Assembly: GCF_022129445.1 (NCBI RefSeq)
Contig: NZ_JADQAQ010000028.1
Coordinates: 1-58,848, forward strand
Source: Photobacterium sp. Ph5
Lineage (GTDB): Bacteria > Pseudomonadota > Gammaproteobacteria > Enterobacterales > Vibrionaceae
DNA length: 58,848 nt
Direction: 5' to 3'
Shown here: piece by piece, positions 30,701 to 40,408 of the stretch
Numbering within the stretch: position 1 is the first letter of the stretch
Layout: every line of letters begins with the position of its first letter
Made by a program: the position numbers and the translations under genes
Notes under the pieces: generated by a model
Told to the model about the DNA's origin: nothing
Database searches by the model: none
Seen by the model: only the letters and a program-made list of their open reading frames with translations

Positions 30701-30731
30701 AAGCATTAGCTGTGACGGCTAGTGCTTTTTT
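30701..30731 (+). terminator. Intra-operon terminator after wzc
   Basis: AGCATTAGC-TGTGAC-GGCTAGTGCT with one G-T pair, followed by TTTTTTA, 100 bases after the wzc stop and 120 before wecB. Inside an ops-controlled operon it may set a wza-wzc to downstream expression ratio, being read through when RfaH is loaded. Confidence 0.7.
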
Positions 30732-30850
30732 ATGGCTCAAATTTCAGGTTTTGTGTCTCAGGTCCCTAAAAACACTGAGTTGGCCTGATGAAAATATTCA
30801 ATCAATTGCATTTCTCTTTCATATAAAAAACAATTCAAATGGAATTAATC

Positions 30851-31975
30851 ATGGAAAAAAAACGTGTGTTAACCGTTTTTGGTACGCGTCCAGAAGCAAT
30901 AAAAATGGCGCCTTTAGTGCATGCATTAGCAAACGATGAACGCTTTGACGCTAAGGTTTGTGTGACAGCACAACATCGTGAAATGTTAGATCAAGTATTA
31001 GAGTTATTTGAAATAACGCCAGATTATGATTTGAATTTAATGAAAGCGGGGCAGACATTAAATGATGTGACCGCAGGGATTCTATTAAAACTAAAGCCAG
31101 TATTAGAAGAATTTAAACCCGATGTGGTATTGGTTCATGGTGATACAGCAACCACATTTGCGGCAAGCTTAGCGGCATATTATGAGCAGATTGCGGTTGG
31201 TCATGTGGAAGCAGGATTACGAACGGGTAATATTTATTCGCCGTGGCCAGAAGAAGCCAATCGACGCTTAACTGGAACATTATCTAACTATCATTTTGCA
31301 CCGACAGAGACGTCAAAAGAAAATTTATTAAAAGAAAATTTTTCAGCTGACGATATCTATGTCACCGGAAATACTGTGATAGATGCCTTGCTGATGATCA
31401 AAGATAAGATAGAGAATGATGCCGATCTAAATGCAACATTAGCATCTTTATTTCCATTCATAGATGAGAATAAAAAATTAATATTAGTGACGGGTCATCG
31501 ACGTGAAAGTTTTGGTGGTGGTTTTGAGCGTATTTGTGAAGCATTAGCGATCACGGCAAAAAAACATCCTGAAACGCAAATTATTTATCCGATGCATTTA
31601 AATCCCAATGTCCGTGAGCCTGTTAATCGTATTTTGGCAGGTATCGATAATATTTTCTTAATTGAGCCTCAGCAATATTTACCCTTTATTTATCTAATGA
31701 GCCGCTCTCATATTATTTTAACCGACTCGGGTGGTATTCAAGAAGAAGCACCGTCATTAGGTAAACCTGTATTAGTAATGCGAGATACAACTGAACGACC
31801 TGAAGCTGTTGCTGCTGGCACCGTTAAATTAGTCGGTACGGATATTAATGTTATTACTTCAAGCTTAGATGAACTACTGACGAATGATGATATTTACCAT
31901 GCGATGAGTAAAGCACATAACCCTTATGGTGATGGTCAAGCGTGTCAAAGAATTTTAGATAATTTAGCGAAATAA
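30851..31975 (+). CDS. wecB: UDP-N-acetylglucosamine 2-epimerase
   Basis: A 374-residue non-hydrolysing epimerase converting UDP-GlcNAc to UDP-ManNAc. Family motifs are [20 protein letters not shown] at the N-terminus, [33 protein letters not shown] and [22 protein letters not shown]. The in-frame ATG four codons earlier is less likely than 30851, which gives the standard [11 protein letters not shown] start. Together with wecC it would supply UDP-ManNAcA for this polysaccharide. Confidence 0.95.
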   Translation: MEKKRVLTVFGTRPEAIKMAPLVHALANDERFDAKVCVTAQHREMLDQVLELFEITPDYDLNLMKAGQTLNDVTAGILLKLKPVLEEFKPDVVLVHGDTATTFAASLAAYYEQIAVGHVEAGLRTGNIYSPWPEEANRRLTGTLSNYHFAPTETSKENLLKENFSADDIYVTGNTVIDALLMIKDKIENDADLNATLASLFPFIDENKKLILVTGHRRESFGGGFERICEALAITAKKHPETQIIYPMHLNPNVREPVNRILAGIDNIFLIEPQQYLPFIYLMSRSHIILTDSGGIQEEAPSLGKPVLVMRDTTERPEAVAAGTVKLVGTDINVITSSLDELLTNDDIYHAMSKAHNPYGDGQACQRILDNLAK

Positions 31976-31999
31976 AAAGAACTAAATAAGGATATAAAA

Positions 32000-33268
32000 A
32001 TGTCATTCGAAAGAATCTCGGTTATTGGTCTTGGTTATATCGGTTTACCGACGGCAGCAATGTTTGCATCACGTAAGAAAAACGTTATTGGTGTTGATGT
32101 TTGCCCCAAAGCGGTTGAGACCATTAATGCGGGTAAAATTCACATTGTTGAGCCTGAGCTTGATATGGTGGTTAGTGCAGCGGTAACGGAAGGTTATTTA
32201 AAAGCGGTATTAACACCAGAGCCGGCAGATGCGTTTTTAATTGCAGTACCAACACCGTTTAAACCTTGTAATGATGGTGATGTACCTGAGCCTGATTTAA
32301 GTTATATCGAATCAGCGATTAAAGCTATTTCACCAGTATTAAAAAAAGGTGATTTAGTTATTCTGGAGTCTACATCACCTGTAGGTACAACAGAGCAAAT
32401 GGCTGAATGGTTAGCGATTCAACGTCCAGACTTGTCATTTCCACAACAAGTGGGTGAAAGTGCTGATGTAAACCTTGCGCATTGCCCTGAGCGAGTATTG
32501 CCAGGTAAAGTTATTTGTGAGTTAGTACAAAACGACCGCGTTATTGGTGGTATGTCAGCGCGTTGTTCAGAGCGTTCAGTTGAATTGTATAAAACATTTG
32601 TTGAAGGTGAGTGTGTTATTACTAATGCACGCACTGCAGAAATGGCAAAATTAACAGAAAATAGTTCTCGTGATGTACAAATTGCTTTTGCGAATGAGCT
32701 ATCTATTATCTGTGACAAGTTAGATATTAATGTTTGGGAATTAATTGCCCTTGCAAATCGTCACCCTCGAGTAAATATTCTTCAACCAGGTCCTGGTGTT
32801 GGCGGACATTGTATTGCTGTTGATCCTTGGTTTATTGTGTCAAAAACACCGGAAGAAGCAAAAATTATTCATACAGCACGTTTAGTGAATGACAGTAAGC
32901 CAGAGTGGGTAGTGAATAAAGTTAAGTTAGCGATTGCTGATTTTTTACAAGCCAATCCAGACAAAACAGCCCGTGAAATAACGATAGCTTGTTATGGATT
33001 AGCATTTAAACCTGATATTGATGATTTACGTGAAAGTCCAGCTATGGGTATTACTCAGAAAATTGCTGAAATGCATGCCGGTCGTACTATCGCGATTGAG
33101 CCTAATATCCAAGAGATCCCTAAAAAATTAACAAGTGTTGAATTAGTTGATATTGAATTAGCTTTGGTTGAAGCGGATATTCAAGTAATGCTTGTTGATC
33201 ATAAAGAATTTAAAGATATATCTATAAGATCAGGAATTGTTATTGATACGAAAGGAATAATAAGCTAA
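32000..33268 (+). CDS. wecC: UDP-N-acetyl-D-mannosamine dehydrogenase
   Basis: A 422-residue NAD-dependent UDP-sugar 6-dehydrogenase. Motifs are the Rossmann start ISVIGLGYIGLPTAAMFA, AVPTPFK, ESTSPVGTTE, the KLTENSSRDVQIAFANEL segment, the catalytic cysteine in GPGVGGHCIAVDPWF (about residue 273), and LAFKPDIDDLRESPA. It oxidises UDP-ManNAc to UDP-ManNAcA. AAGGA precedes the ATG, with 24 bases after wecB. A WecC-like start (GLGYIGLP) rather than a UDP-Glc dehydrogenase start supports this substrate. Confidence 0.94.
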   Translation: MSFERISVIGLGYIGLPTAAMFASRKKNVIGVDVCPKAVETINAGKIHIVEPELDMVVSAAVTEGYLKAVLTPEPADAFLIAVPTPFKPCNDGDVPEPDLSYIESAIKAISPVLKKGDLVILESTSPVGTTEQMAEWLAIQRPDLSFPQQVGESADVNLAHCPERVLPGKVICELVQNDRVIGGMSARCSERSVELYKTFVEGECVITNARTAEMAKLTENSSRDVQIAFANELSIICDKLDINVWELIALANRHPRVNILQPGPGVGGHCIAVDPWFIVSKTPEEAKIIHTARLVNDSKPEWVVNKVKLAIADFLQANPDKTAREITIACYGLAFKPDIDDLRESPAMGITQKIAEMHAGRTIAIEPNIQEIPKKLTSVELVDIELALVEADIQVMLVDHKEFKDISIRSGIVIDTKGIIS

Positions 33269-33270
33269 TA

Positions 33271-34491
33271 ATGTATCGGCTTCTTTTGAAAGTGATATCA
33301 AGTAGTGGAGGCGGAGTAATTGTTAATATATTACTCTATCCTTTTATTATTAATATATTTTCACCTATGGAGTATGGAGAGTTTTCATTATTTTTGGTTC
33401 CACTAACTATTGTTGTTGTCTTCGCTAATTTTAAAATGGACTTAGTTATAGTTTCTGCAAATAAGCAAGATTTAACACGAATGTTTAGGTTGTCAATAAT
33501 ATTTGCATTATATGTAAGCATTGTTGGTGCCGCACTTTCTGTCATTTATTATAAGATGATTGGAGTGGATGATTTATTTAAGATATATTTACTGTCAAAT
33601 GTATATGTGTTTTCATATGTTGTTATACAATTAGCGACAGCATTTTATATTCGAGCTGATAAAATAGGTATAGCTAGTCTTTTATTATTTTATCAATCAT
33701 CAGCAATTGGTGTTTTTCAATTGATTTTGTCTATGACAAGTTTAAGAACGGATGCTTTAGTTTATGGTTCTGTATTAGCACCATTTAGTGCCTTAATTAT
33801 TATACTAATATTTGAGCGTGATATTCGAGGATGCTTTAAAGTTAAATTTTCTGATGCAATTAAAGAAGTAAGATATAATAAAGATATTACATATTACGCG
33901 ACAGGGCAAAATATAATTAATTCACTATCTGTTTCTTTGGTACTAATTATTATCAATTATATTGGTGGAACGAATATTGCGGGTGTATATAGTTTAGCAT
34001 CAAAAATACTTGTTATTCCCTGTAGGGTTGTTTCTAGTGCGGTACGTCAAACATTCACTAGTTACTTAAGTGGTTTTGACATAAAAATACAAATTAAAAA
34101 AGTATACAAATTGTCAATTTTTATATTCTTAATTTCAACGTTAATTTATCTAGCAGTATTGTTAAGTTTAAATTTTGGCATTCTTGAGTATTTAAATGTT
34201 GATCCAAAATGGTTAAAAATTAATGAGTTCTCAATCTATATTTCGATATGGTTAGTTGCCGTTGTTGGGTGTTCTCCATTTATTAGTTTGATGACAGTCT
34301 ATAAGAATAACAAACAATATATGAAGTTTGAAATTGTAAATTTATTTACACGAATATTAATAGGTATGATGATTATTTTTTTGGGGTTTGGATATAATGA
34401 TTACATTATAGTTGTTAATATTCTAGGTGCTATATTTTATATGTTATTGTCAATTGCCATCGTAAGGAAGATAGAAAATGAAAATAGTTAA
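33271..34491 (+). CDS. Polysaccharide flippase (Wzx-like)
   Basis: A 406-residue integral membrane protein with about 12 hydrophobic helices and the MATE/oligosaccharidyl-lipid flippase look: an N-terminal SSSGGGVIVNILLYPFIINI, YATGQNIINSLSVSLVLIIIN, and YSLASKILVIPCRVVSSAVRQTF near the middle. It would move the lipid-linked repeat unit across the inner membrane. Very AT-rich, unlike the flanking core genes. It starts two bases after wecC and overlaps the pyruvyl transferase gene by 14 bases. Confidence 0.85.
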   Translation: MYRLLLKVISSSGGGVIVNILLYPFIINIFSPMEYGEFSLFLVPLTIVVVFANFKMDLVIVSANKQDLTRMFRLSIIFALYVSIVGAALSVIYYKMIGVDDLFKIYLLSNVYVFSYVVIQLATAFYIRADKIGIASLLLFYQSSAIGVFQLILSMTSLRTDALVYGSVLAPFSALIIILIFERDIRGCFKVKFSDAIKEVRYNKDITYYATGQNIINSLSVSLVLIIINYIGGTNIAGVYSLASKILVIPCRVVSSAVRQTFTSYLSGFDIKIQIKKVYKLSIFIFLISTLIYLAVLLSLNFGILEYLNVDPKWLKINEFSIYISIWLVAVVGCSPFISLMTVYKNNKQYMKFEIVNLFTRILIGMMIIFLGFGYNDYIIVVNILGAIFYMLLSIAIVRKIENENS

Positions 34492-35611
34492 ATACTCACC
34501 TATTTATGGTAATAATATAGGTGATTTAATGATCTCTAAATGTATTGAAAACCTTTTTTTAAGGCATGGTATAATAATTGAATCTCGTGATTTTTTGATG
34601 AGAGATGTAAATTCATTTGAGGAAAGAAATATTAAAGACAACTTAAGAATGTCTGCTTCTTTTTTTTTACAAAATAGATTGCCTTGGTTGTTTTACCAAA
34701 TAAAAAAAACAAAATTTGAATTAAGTAGTTCATCTAAAAAATATATTTCTTCATTAGATGGTGTTGATGGGGTTATTTTTGGTGGTGGGAATATATTAAT
34801 GTCAAATAAAGGATGTGATTATGCTTATAGGGTAGTTAGAATGCTAAAAAGCACACCAGATAATATAAGTAAAAATTTAGTATTTTGTGGTGCTGGACCA
34901 TTTGAATTTGAAGAAAAGAAACTTATTAAATCTTTGATTAAATTATCAGATTCTATTTTTGTTAGAGATGAAGTGTCATATGAATATTTTGACAATAATG
35001 AAAAAGTCAAAAAAATTGCAGACCCTGTTTTTACCTTAAGTGATATCTCCGTGGCAAGAAATAAAAGTTCAAAATATATTGGTGTTAATATAATAGCTAA
35101 TTATTTCAGTCAAAGTGAGATATTGGAATTTGCAAAACAGTTATGTGAAATATCTGAAAAGTTAAATATGCCAATAAAAATAATTAACACAGCTTTCCCT
35201 CAAGACAGTATAGCTGCTGTTAAATTGAAAAACAGTGTAAAATTAATAAATAAAAATATTTTAATCAAAATCGAAGATGCAAAATCATCACCTCAAGAAT
35301 TAGCAGATATTTATTCTGATGTTGGTGTTTTTATTGGTTGTCGTATGCATAGTATTATATTTGCACTTACATATGGTATTCCTTCTATTGGATTTATGTG
35401 GGATGATAAAGTTTCTTCTATGTTTGATGAATTTTATAAAGATAAAAAGATAGTAAATAAAATAGTTTTATCAAAAAATAAGTTTAAATTAGATAATGCT
35501 GTTCTTTTTGCTATGGATATAGATCAAATGTCGTATTTAAATGAGATAAAATCCTCAATATATTTAGGTGTTGAAAAAATAGTTTGTAATTTAAATCGCT
35601 CACTAAAATAG
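34478..35611 (+). CDS. Polysaccharide pyruvyl transferase family protein
   Basis: A 377-residue protein of the PF04230 pyruvyltransferase family. Motifs are the N-terminal YSPIYGNNIGDLMI, GVIFGGGNILM (about residue 100), VFCGAGPFEFEEK, FVRDEVSYEYF and GCRMHSIIFALTYGIPSIGFMWDDKV (about 287-312). It would add a pyruvate ketal to a sugar of the repeat using PEP. AAGGA precedes the ATG within the flippase gene. A nine-T tract (34670-34678) lies in the coding region but the frame is intact. Confidence 0.88.
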   Translation: MKIVKYSPIYGNNIGDLMISKCIENLFLRHGIIIESRDFLMRDVNSFEERNIKDNLRMSASFFLQNRLPWLFYQIKKTKFELSSSSKKYISSLDGVDGVIFGGGNILMSNKGCDYAYRVVRMLKSTPDNISKNLVFCGAGPFEFEEKKLIKSLIKLSDSIFVRDEVSYEYFDNNEKVKKIADPVFTLSDISVARNKSSKYIGVNIIANYFSQSEILEFAKQLCEISEKLNMPIKIINTAFPQDSIAAVKLKNSVKLINKNILIKIEDAKSSPQELADIYSDVGVFIGCRMHSIIFALTYGIPSIGFMWDDKVSSMFDEFYKDKKIVNKIVLSKNKFKLDNAVLFAMDIDQMSYLNEIKSSIYLGVEKIVCNLNRSLK

Positions 35612-35625
35612 GATGTATTCCTAGC

Positions 35626-36747
35626 ATGATTGAAGTAAATATTTTTACATACTATATAATATGTTTAGTCATTTTTTTTATTGCAATATTTAATACGCGA
35701 CTCGGATTGATATTGTTATTTTTGAATGTTCCCATTGTTCTATATTGTATTCAATCGAATGGTGCAGATTATGAACATTATAAAGCTGATTATGAAACTG
35801 CAAGACAAATAGCCACATATCCATATTTTTATACGTTTTCTAGTCTAACTGCTGAGCCTTTTTATAAGATTTATAGTGCATTTATAAAAGTAATTACTGA
35901 TATTAATTATAGTGGGTTTTTAGCTGTAAATTTTATATTTTGTTTTTCAATATACTATATTTTTACGCCGTTCAATAAAAAATCTTGTATTATTAATCAT
36001 TTATTTTGGTTGATGACATTACCTGTAATAATACCGACAATATTTTATGCTTCTCCTCGATCTTCATTATCGTATATTTTAATATTGGCTGGTTTTTTTT
36101 GTTTATTAAGAGATAAAAAAATATTTTCTGGTATTTTATTTTTTGCTGGAGGAATGTTACACTCACAATATTTGGCAATTTCTTTTATATTATTTTTTGC
36201 TGGGTATTTTAATTTAGGGGCGATACCATACGTTAAGAATAGATTTATTTTATTTTATATTCTAGTGTCATTGTCTTTTGTTGTTGTTTTGAAATCTATA
36301 AGTATTATTTTACCAAATATATCGTCATTACTATCTTTTCTTCCTAGTGCTGAAGTTGCAACTGGTAAATTACATTATTTGACATCTAATAATACAGGTT
36401 TTAGATTGACATCAATACTATCTATTATTATTTTTCCTATATTTAGCTTGTTGCTTTATAAACGATATATTAAATTATCCGAAGTTTTTAATATTGATAT
36501 AAACATTGCTTGGCGTTTGTGTTTTTTATTTCTATTAATTACAGCTTTTGGTTTAGCTATTAATGTGGCTTTTTTTTCTAATCCACATTTGTCAGGAAGG
36601 TTGTCGAGATTCTCAGATTACACCTCATTGGCTTTACTTATTCCGTTAGTACTTATTTGCTATTTTAATCGAATTAAGGCCGTAATGATATTATCTATAT
36701 TTTTATTACTGGCACCTCTATTATATCCAACTGTTTATCCTATATGA
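35626..36747 (+). CDS. Polysaccharide polymerase (EpsG/Wzy-like)
   Basis: A 373-residue integral membrane protein with 10 or so helices. The segment [16 protein letters not shown] (about residues 44-59) after the second helix is typical of the EpsG-type polymerase family, and [13 protein letters not shown] follows. It is the only Wzy-like candidate in the operon, expected to polymerise repeat units in the periplasm. Sequence divergence is normal in this class, so the call rests on topology, that motif and context. Confidence 0.75.
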   Translation: MIEVNIFTYYIICLVIFFIAIFNTRLGLILLFLNVPIVLYCIQSNGADYEHYKADYETARQIATYPYFYTFSSLTAEPFYKIYSAFIKVITDINYSGFLAVNFIFCFSIYYIFTPFNKKSCIINHLFWLMTLPVIIPTIFYASPRSSLSYILILAGFFCLLRDKKIFSGILFFAGGMLHSQYLAISFILFFAGYFNLGAIPYVKNRFILFYILVSLSFVVVLKSISIILPNISSLLSFLPSAEVATGKLHYLTSNNTGFRLTSILSIIIFPIFSLLLYKRYIKLSEVFNIDINIAWRLCFLFLLITAFGLAINVAFFSNPHLSGRLSRFSDYTSLALLIPLVLICYFNRIKAVMILSIFLLLAPLLYPTVYPI

Positions 36748-36760
36748 TATAAGGAAAGTG

Positions 36761-37288
36761 ATGTTTATATATAAAATCTTAAGAAGTATTTTAATTAATA
36801 TATATAAGAGTTTTTTTTTATCTTGTGGGGAAAATGTTAATTTTTATCCTATCAGGTCACATTTTTCTTATAGAACTATTAAATTAGGTAAAAATGTATT
36901 CATTGCACCAAAAGCATGGTTTAGCTCTGATAGGGGATATATAATAATTGGTAACGATGTTATGTTTGGACCTAACGTACAAATATATGGTGGAAATCAT
37001 ATATATGATGTTATTGGATATCGTATGAATGAAAATCATAAGTCAGAAGTTCATATTGATAAAAATGTAATCATAAATGATGATGTTTGGATTGGGGCTA
37101 ATACTATTATTCTATCAGGTGTTACTATAGGTAGTGGGTGTATTATAGGTGCAGGTTCTATTGTTACAAAAGATATACCAGAGTACTGTATTGCTGCAGG
37201 TAATCCTTGTAAAGTAATAAAAAAAAGATTTACAGATAAAAGCATTTTAGAACATAAAGCTATTTTGAAAAAACGTGGAGTTTGTTAA
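36761..37288 (+). CDS. Hexapeptide-repeat acyltransferase
   Basis: A 175-residue left-handed beta-helix acetyltransferase. Hexapeptide repeats run through [54 protein letters not shown] and [21 protein letters not shown], with the typical catalytic His in GGNHIYD. It is likely an O-acetyltransferase acting on the capsule repeat. The reading frame allows GTG at 36758, but AAGGA at 36751-36755 suits the ATG at 36761. A nine-T tract at 36811-36819 is in frame. Confidence 0.88.
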   Translation: MFIYKILRSILINIYKSFFLSCGENVNFYPIRSHFSYRTIKLGKNVFIAPKAWFSSDRGYIIIGNDVMFGPNVQIYGGNHIYDVIGYRMNENHKSEVHIDKNVIINDDVWIGANTIILSGVTIGSGCIIGAGSIVTKDIPEYCIAAGNPCKVIKKRFTDKSILEHKAILKKRGVC

Positions 37289-37290
37289 TT

Positions 37291-38327
37291 TTGAAATTAT
37301 TTTTTTTTGGTCGTTTTCCTGCAGATAAAGAGGTTGGAGGAGTAACTACATTTACCTTTAACTTTGCAAAAAAATATAAAAATAAAAACCTAATAGTTGT
37401 GGACTTATACCCATCAAAAAAAAAAAGGTACCAAATGGAGTCAATAGCATATTTTTATCAGGAGGGGTTTTAAGGCGTTTTGTTTCATTTTTAAAAATAA
37501 ACTTATTAAATAATGGTATATTCTTATTTAATTTTTCAACGATAAACTCTTTACTATTATTATTTTTCATACCAAAAAGAAAAATATCTAAATGGGGGCT
37601 AATTCTTCATAATGGTGAACAAGAAAATAAATATAATAGTTTAAATCCGTTATTTAAACATTTGGTTTTCAAAGCACTCGATAAATTCAATGCTATTGGC
37701 TATTTGTCTGAAAAACAGAAGTCTTTTTATGAAAGTTTGGGAGCAAAAAGGTTATACAAAATCAGCCCTTACATTCCTGATGAAAATGAAAATAAAAATA
37801 AAAATAACGTTATTGGTAATGAGAAGGTTAGATTTTTAATATCAGGTTTTCCAATATCAATTTATAGATTGAAAGAAAGTATATATATATTTTCTAGACT
37901 ATCTAAAGCTGGTAAAATATTTCACTTAGATATATGTTTATATGGATTTGATTATGAGGGATTGCAAAGTGAAATTATTTCTTTAGCATCAACGCTTCCA
38001 TCTTATACTATATTTACTCATCTAAATGAAAAAGAATTTAATAGAGTCTTATCAGCAACAGATATATATTTACGATTGAATTCAGTCGATAGTTTTGGTT
38101 TGATAGTTGCAGAAGCAATTAGCAAAGGTATAAATGTTATAACAACAGATGTTTGTGAAAGATATCCTGGATCCAATTTAGTTGCAGTTGATGATTTTGA
38201 AACAGTGTATAGTGAAATTAACTATTATATAAAATTTAGAAAAATGTCTGGTACTTTACCTATTCAACAAAAAGTAGTATCTGAAATCGATTATGATGAA
38301 TTTCTTGATGTTTTTTTAGAACCGTAA
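37291..38327 (+). pseudogene. Glycosyltransferase (GT4-like), frame split at an A11 tract
   Basis: The first part begins with TTG at 37291 (KLFFFGRFPADKEVGGVTTF) with GGAG ten bases upstream. It stops at 37473 in the original frame. The second part runs uninterrupted in the -1 frame to 38327 and contains the GT-B C-terminal motif DSFGLIVAEAISKGINVITTD. The two frames meet at eleven A residues (37416-37426); one extra A, or a -1 slip there, gives an uninterrupted protein of about 345 residues (DLYPSKKKKVPNGVNS across the joint). It may be a true frameshift, phase variation, transcriptional or ribosomal slippage, or a homopolymer error. It overlaps no neighbour and sits two bases after the acyltransferase stop. 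Confidence 0.8.
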
Positions 38328-38358
38328 TTGAAAGTTTGTTTAATTATTAGGAATAGTA

Positions 38359-39306
38359 ATGGCTAATGATACTTTAATTAGAAAAATATTTGCAATATCT
38401 CCTTATATAGAGGTTTTGGGGCGGAAAATATATTGGAATAATGTGAAACATTTATCAACTGTGACAAAAAAAAGCATTAAGAATTCTATAAATGAAAATC
38501 CTGTGAATTTCAATGAAATTAAAAATTTTTTATATCGTTCAGGTGTAAGTGATGGAAGTTTGATCCTTGTTCATTCGGCTTTTTCACCGTTAAAAAGTAC
38601 AGGGCTATCTCCGACCGAAATTATTAATGAGTTATGTTCATTAATTGGGGATACCGGTACAATCGCAATGCCTGCAATGCCAAAGTTTAAACAAAAAGAA
38701 GAAAAAAAAGAATATTTAATAAAAAATAATACTGATTATATCTATGAGTATGATGTTAAAAAATCACCGATTAAAACTGGCTTATTACCTGCTTACTTAC
38801 ATCGAAATAAAAACTCTATACGAAGTAGGCATCCAATTAATACGATGGTTGCAATGGGGCCGTTAGCTACTACTTTAATGAATGATAATCTTTCTGGATT
38901 AAGTCCATTACCTTGTGGTTATGAATCCTCTTGGTCTAAATGTATTGATCATGATGCGATTATTATATCTTTAGGCACTGATTTAACACATAGTTTAACT
39001 GCTATTCATGTTGCTGAAGATAGACTTGATAAAGATTGGCCGATTAGTAATTGGTACAGAGAAAAAAGATTTATTATCAAGGATGGTGAATTCCAACAAG
39101 ATATTACTTTAAGAGAAAGACAACCTAAGTGGGGAGCATTACATTTCGCTGAAAGAACTTTATGCAAAGATTTAATTAATTCAGGGATAATGCATTCAAC
39201 TAAAATTGATGGAGTTACTGTTGAAGTTGTTAAAGGGAAAGATTTAATTGAATTTTTGAATAAAAATAACAATTCTGGCTATCCTTATTTTGGTACTTCA
39301 TTATGA
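38359..39306 (+). CDS. AAC(3)-like N-acetyltransferase
   Basis: A 315-residue protein of the aminoglycoside 3-N-acetyltransferase family: SLILVHSAFSPLKSTGLSPTEIINEL and GDTGTIAMPAMPKF in the N-terminal part, RSRHPINTMVAMGPLAT (about residues 155-170), and SLGTDLTHSLTAIHVAEDRL (about 200-220). In surface-polysaccharide loci such proteins are believed to acylate amino-sugar nucleotides or lipid-linked sugars rather than confer resistance. A GGAA site precedes the start. The stop overlaps the next start as ATGA. Confidence 0.82.
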   Translation: MANDTLIRKIFAISPYIEVLGRKIYWNNVKHLSTVTKKSIKNSINENPVNFNEIKNFLYRSGVSDGSLILVHSAFSPLKSTGLSPTEIINELCSLIGDTGTIAMPAMPKFKQKEEKKEYLIKNNTDYIYEYDVKKSPIKTGLLPAYLHRNKNSIRSRHPINTMVAMGPLATTLMNDNLSGLSPLPCGYESSWSKCIDHDAIIISLGTDLTHSLTAIHVAEDRLDKDWPISNWYREKRFIIKDGEFQQDITLRERQPKWGALHFAERTLCKDLINSGIMHSTKIDGVTVEVVKGKDLIEFLNKNNNSGYPYFGTSL

Positions 39307-40403
39307 AAGGAACCTTATTTTTGAAAAATTGTAAGCCGTTATTTTTTGATGGAGATAAACTGATTTATGCTAGAGGAAATAAAGTTTTTTCATGTTTTAA
39401 TAATTTAAGTGAAGAACTTTTATTTACATTCCCTAAATCTAAATTAAATTTAATTACAAATAAAAGTAGATTGTTTTATCGGATGTTTAGATCTGGAGTT
39501 GGAGCTGCAATAAAGGCTGAGCTCAATTATTTTTTTGTATATGATAAAAAATTATTTAGATATGATATTGTTAGCCGAGTCTTAGTTAAAGAGTTTAATT
39601 TTACTGTTGGTAGAGGACCTCTACAATTCTCTATTATTAAAAATATAGATGGTTTTACAGACGTAGTTTGCTTTGGAGAGTATTTTGGAAATCATGATCG
39701 AGATCCTGTAAATATTTATGTTCGTAATTCTAATGGTAAATGGATTAATACTTACTCTTTTGTGAAAGGAGAAATAAATCATATACATGCATTGATCCCT
39801 GATATATATAGGAACTGTATTTGGATTTTAGCTGGTGATTTTGAACATTCAGCTAGCATATATAAAGCTGAAGATAACTTTAAGAATGTATCTCCTATTT
39901 TGACAGATAATCAGAATTATAGAGCTTGTGTAGCCTTTCCATTAGAGGATGGAATATTATATGCTACTGATTCGCAAATAAAAACTAATAGTATCCGTAT
40001 GATGAAACAAGTAGGTGCTGGATGGGTATCAGAACAATTAGTTGATATTAATGGGTCATGTATATATGGGACAGAATTAAAAGACTATTTTGTTTTTTCG
40101 ACATCGACGGAACCATCAGAGAAGAAGATAGGTAAAATAGCTAGATTGCTAGATAATAAACCAGCTCCAGGTATTCTTGAAAATAAGTCTGATATTATTA
40201 TTTATAACAAAAAATCAAAAAAAATATCAATTATAACTTCTATTAATAAAGATATTTGGCCTTATCGATTGTTTCAATTCGGTAGTGTGATGTTTCCATC
40301 AAATTCAGAAAAATCTAATATATTATATTCTTATAATGTAGGTAGTAAAGAAAATGATTTATCTACAGTTATTTACGATCTTACAAATCGAACTCTTAGG
40401 TGA
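39303..40403 (+). CDS. Unknown protein, beta-propeller-like
   Basis: A 366-residue protein I do not recognise. It starts with ATGA overlap on the upstream stop. Sequence alternates short strands and turns with spaced blade-like pieces (FSCFNNLSEELLFTF, FFVYDKKLFRYD, FTDVVCFGEYFG, NCIWILAGDFEHSASIY, GILYATDSQ, YFVFSTSTEPSE), suggesting a five- to six-bladed propeller similar to sialidase-like folds. There is no signal peptide, so it is probably cytoplasmic. Position directly before the two-domain oxidoreductase and heparinase-like genes suggests a shared modification step. Confidence 0.6.
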   Translation: MKGTLFLKNCKPLFFDGDKLIYARGNKVFSCFNNLSEELLFTFPKSKLNLITNKSRLFYRMFRSGVGAAIKAELNYFFVYDKKLFRYDIVSRVLVKEFNFTVGRGPLQFSIIKNIDGFTDVVCFGEYFGNHDRDPVNIYVRNSNGKWINTYSFVKGEINHIHALIPDIYRNCIWILAGDFEHSASIYKAEDNFKNVSPILTDNQNYRACVAFPLEDGILYATDSQIKTNSIRMMKQVGAGWVSEQLVDINGSCIYGTELKDYFVFSTSTEPSEKKIGKIARLLDNKPAPGILENKSDIIIYNKKSKKISIITSINKDIWPYRLFQFGSVMFPSNSEKSNILYSYNVGSKENDLSTVIYDLTNRTLR

Positions 40404-40408
40404 AATTA

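Noticed and set aside
30688..30939. 83-codon + strand ORF between wzc and wecB
   Set aside because: Covers the intra-operon terminator and overlaps wecB in another frame; not protein-like.
37300..38300. Two separate small genes instead of one split glycosyltransferase
   Set aside because: The downstream frame is open without a stop back to the A11 tract and the two parts make one standard GT-B protein; the downstream ORF would otherwise start at a TTG without a ribosome site.
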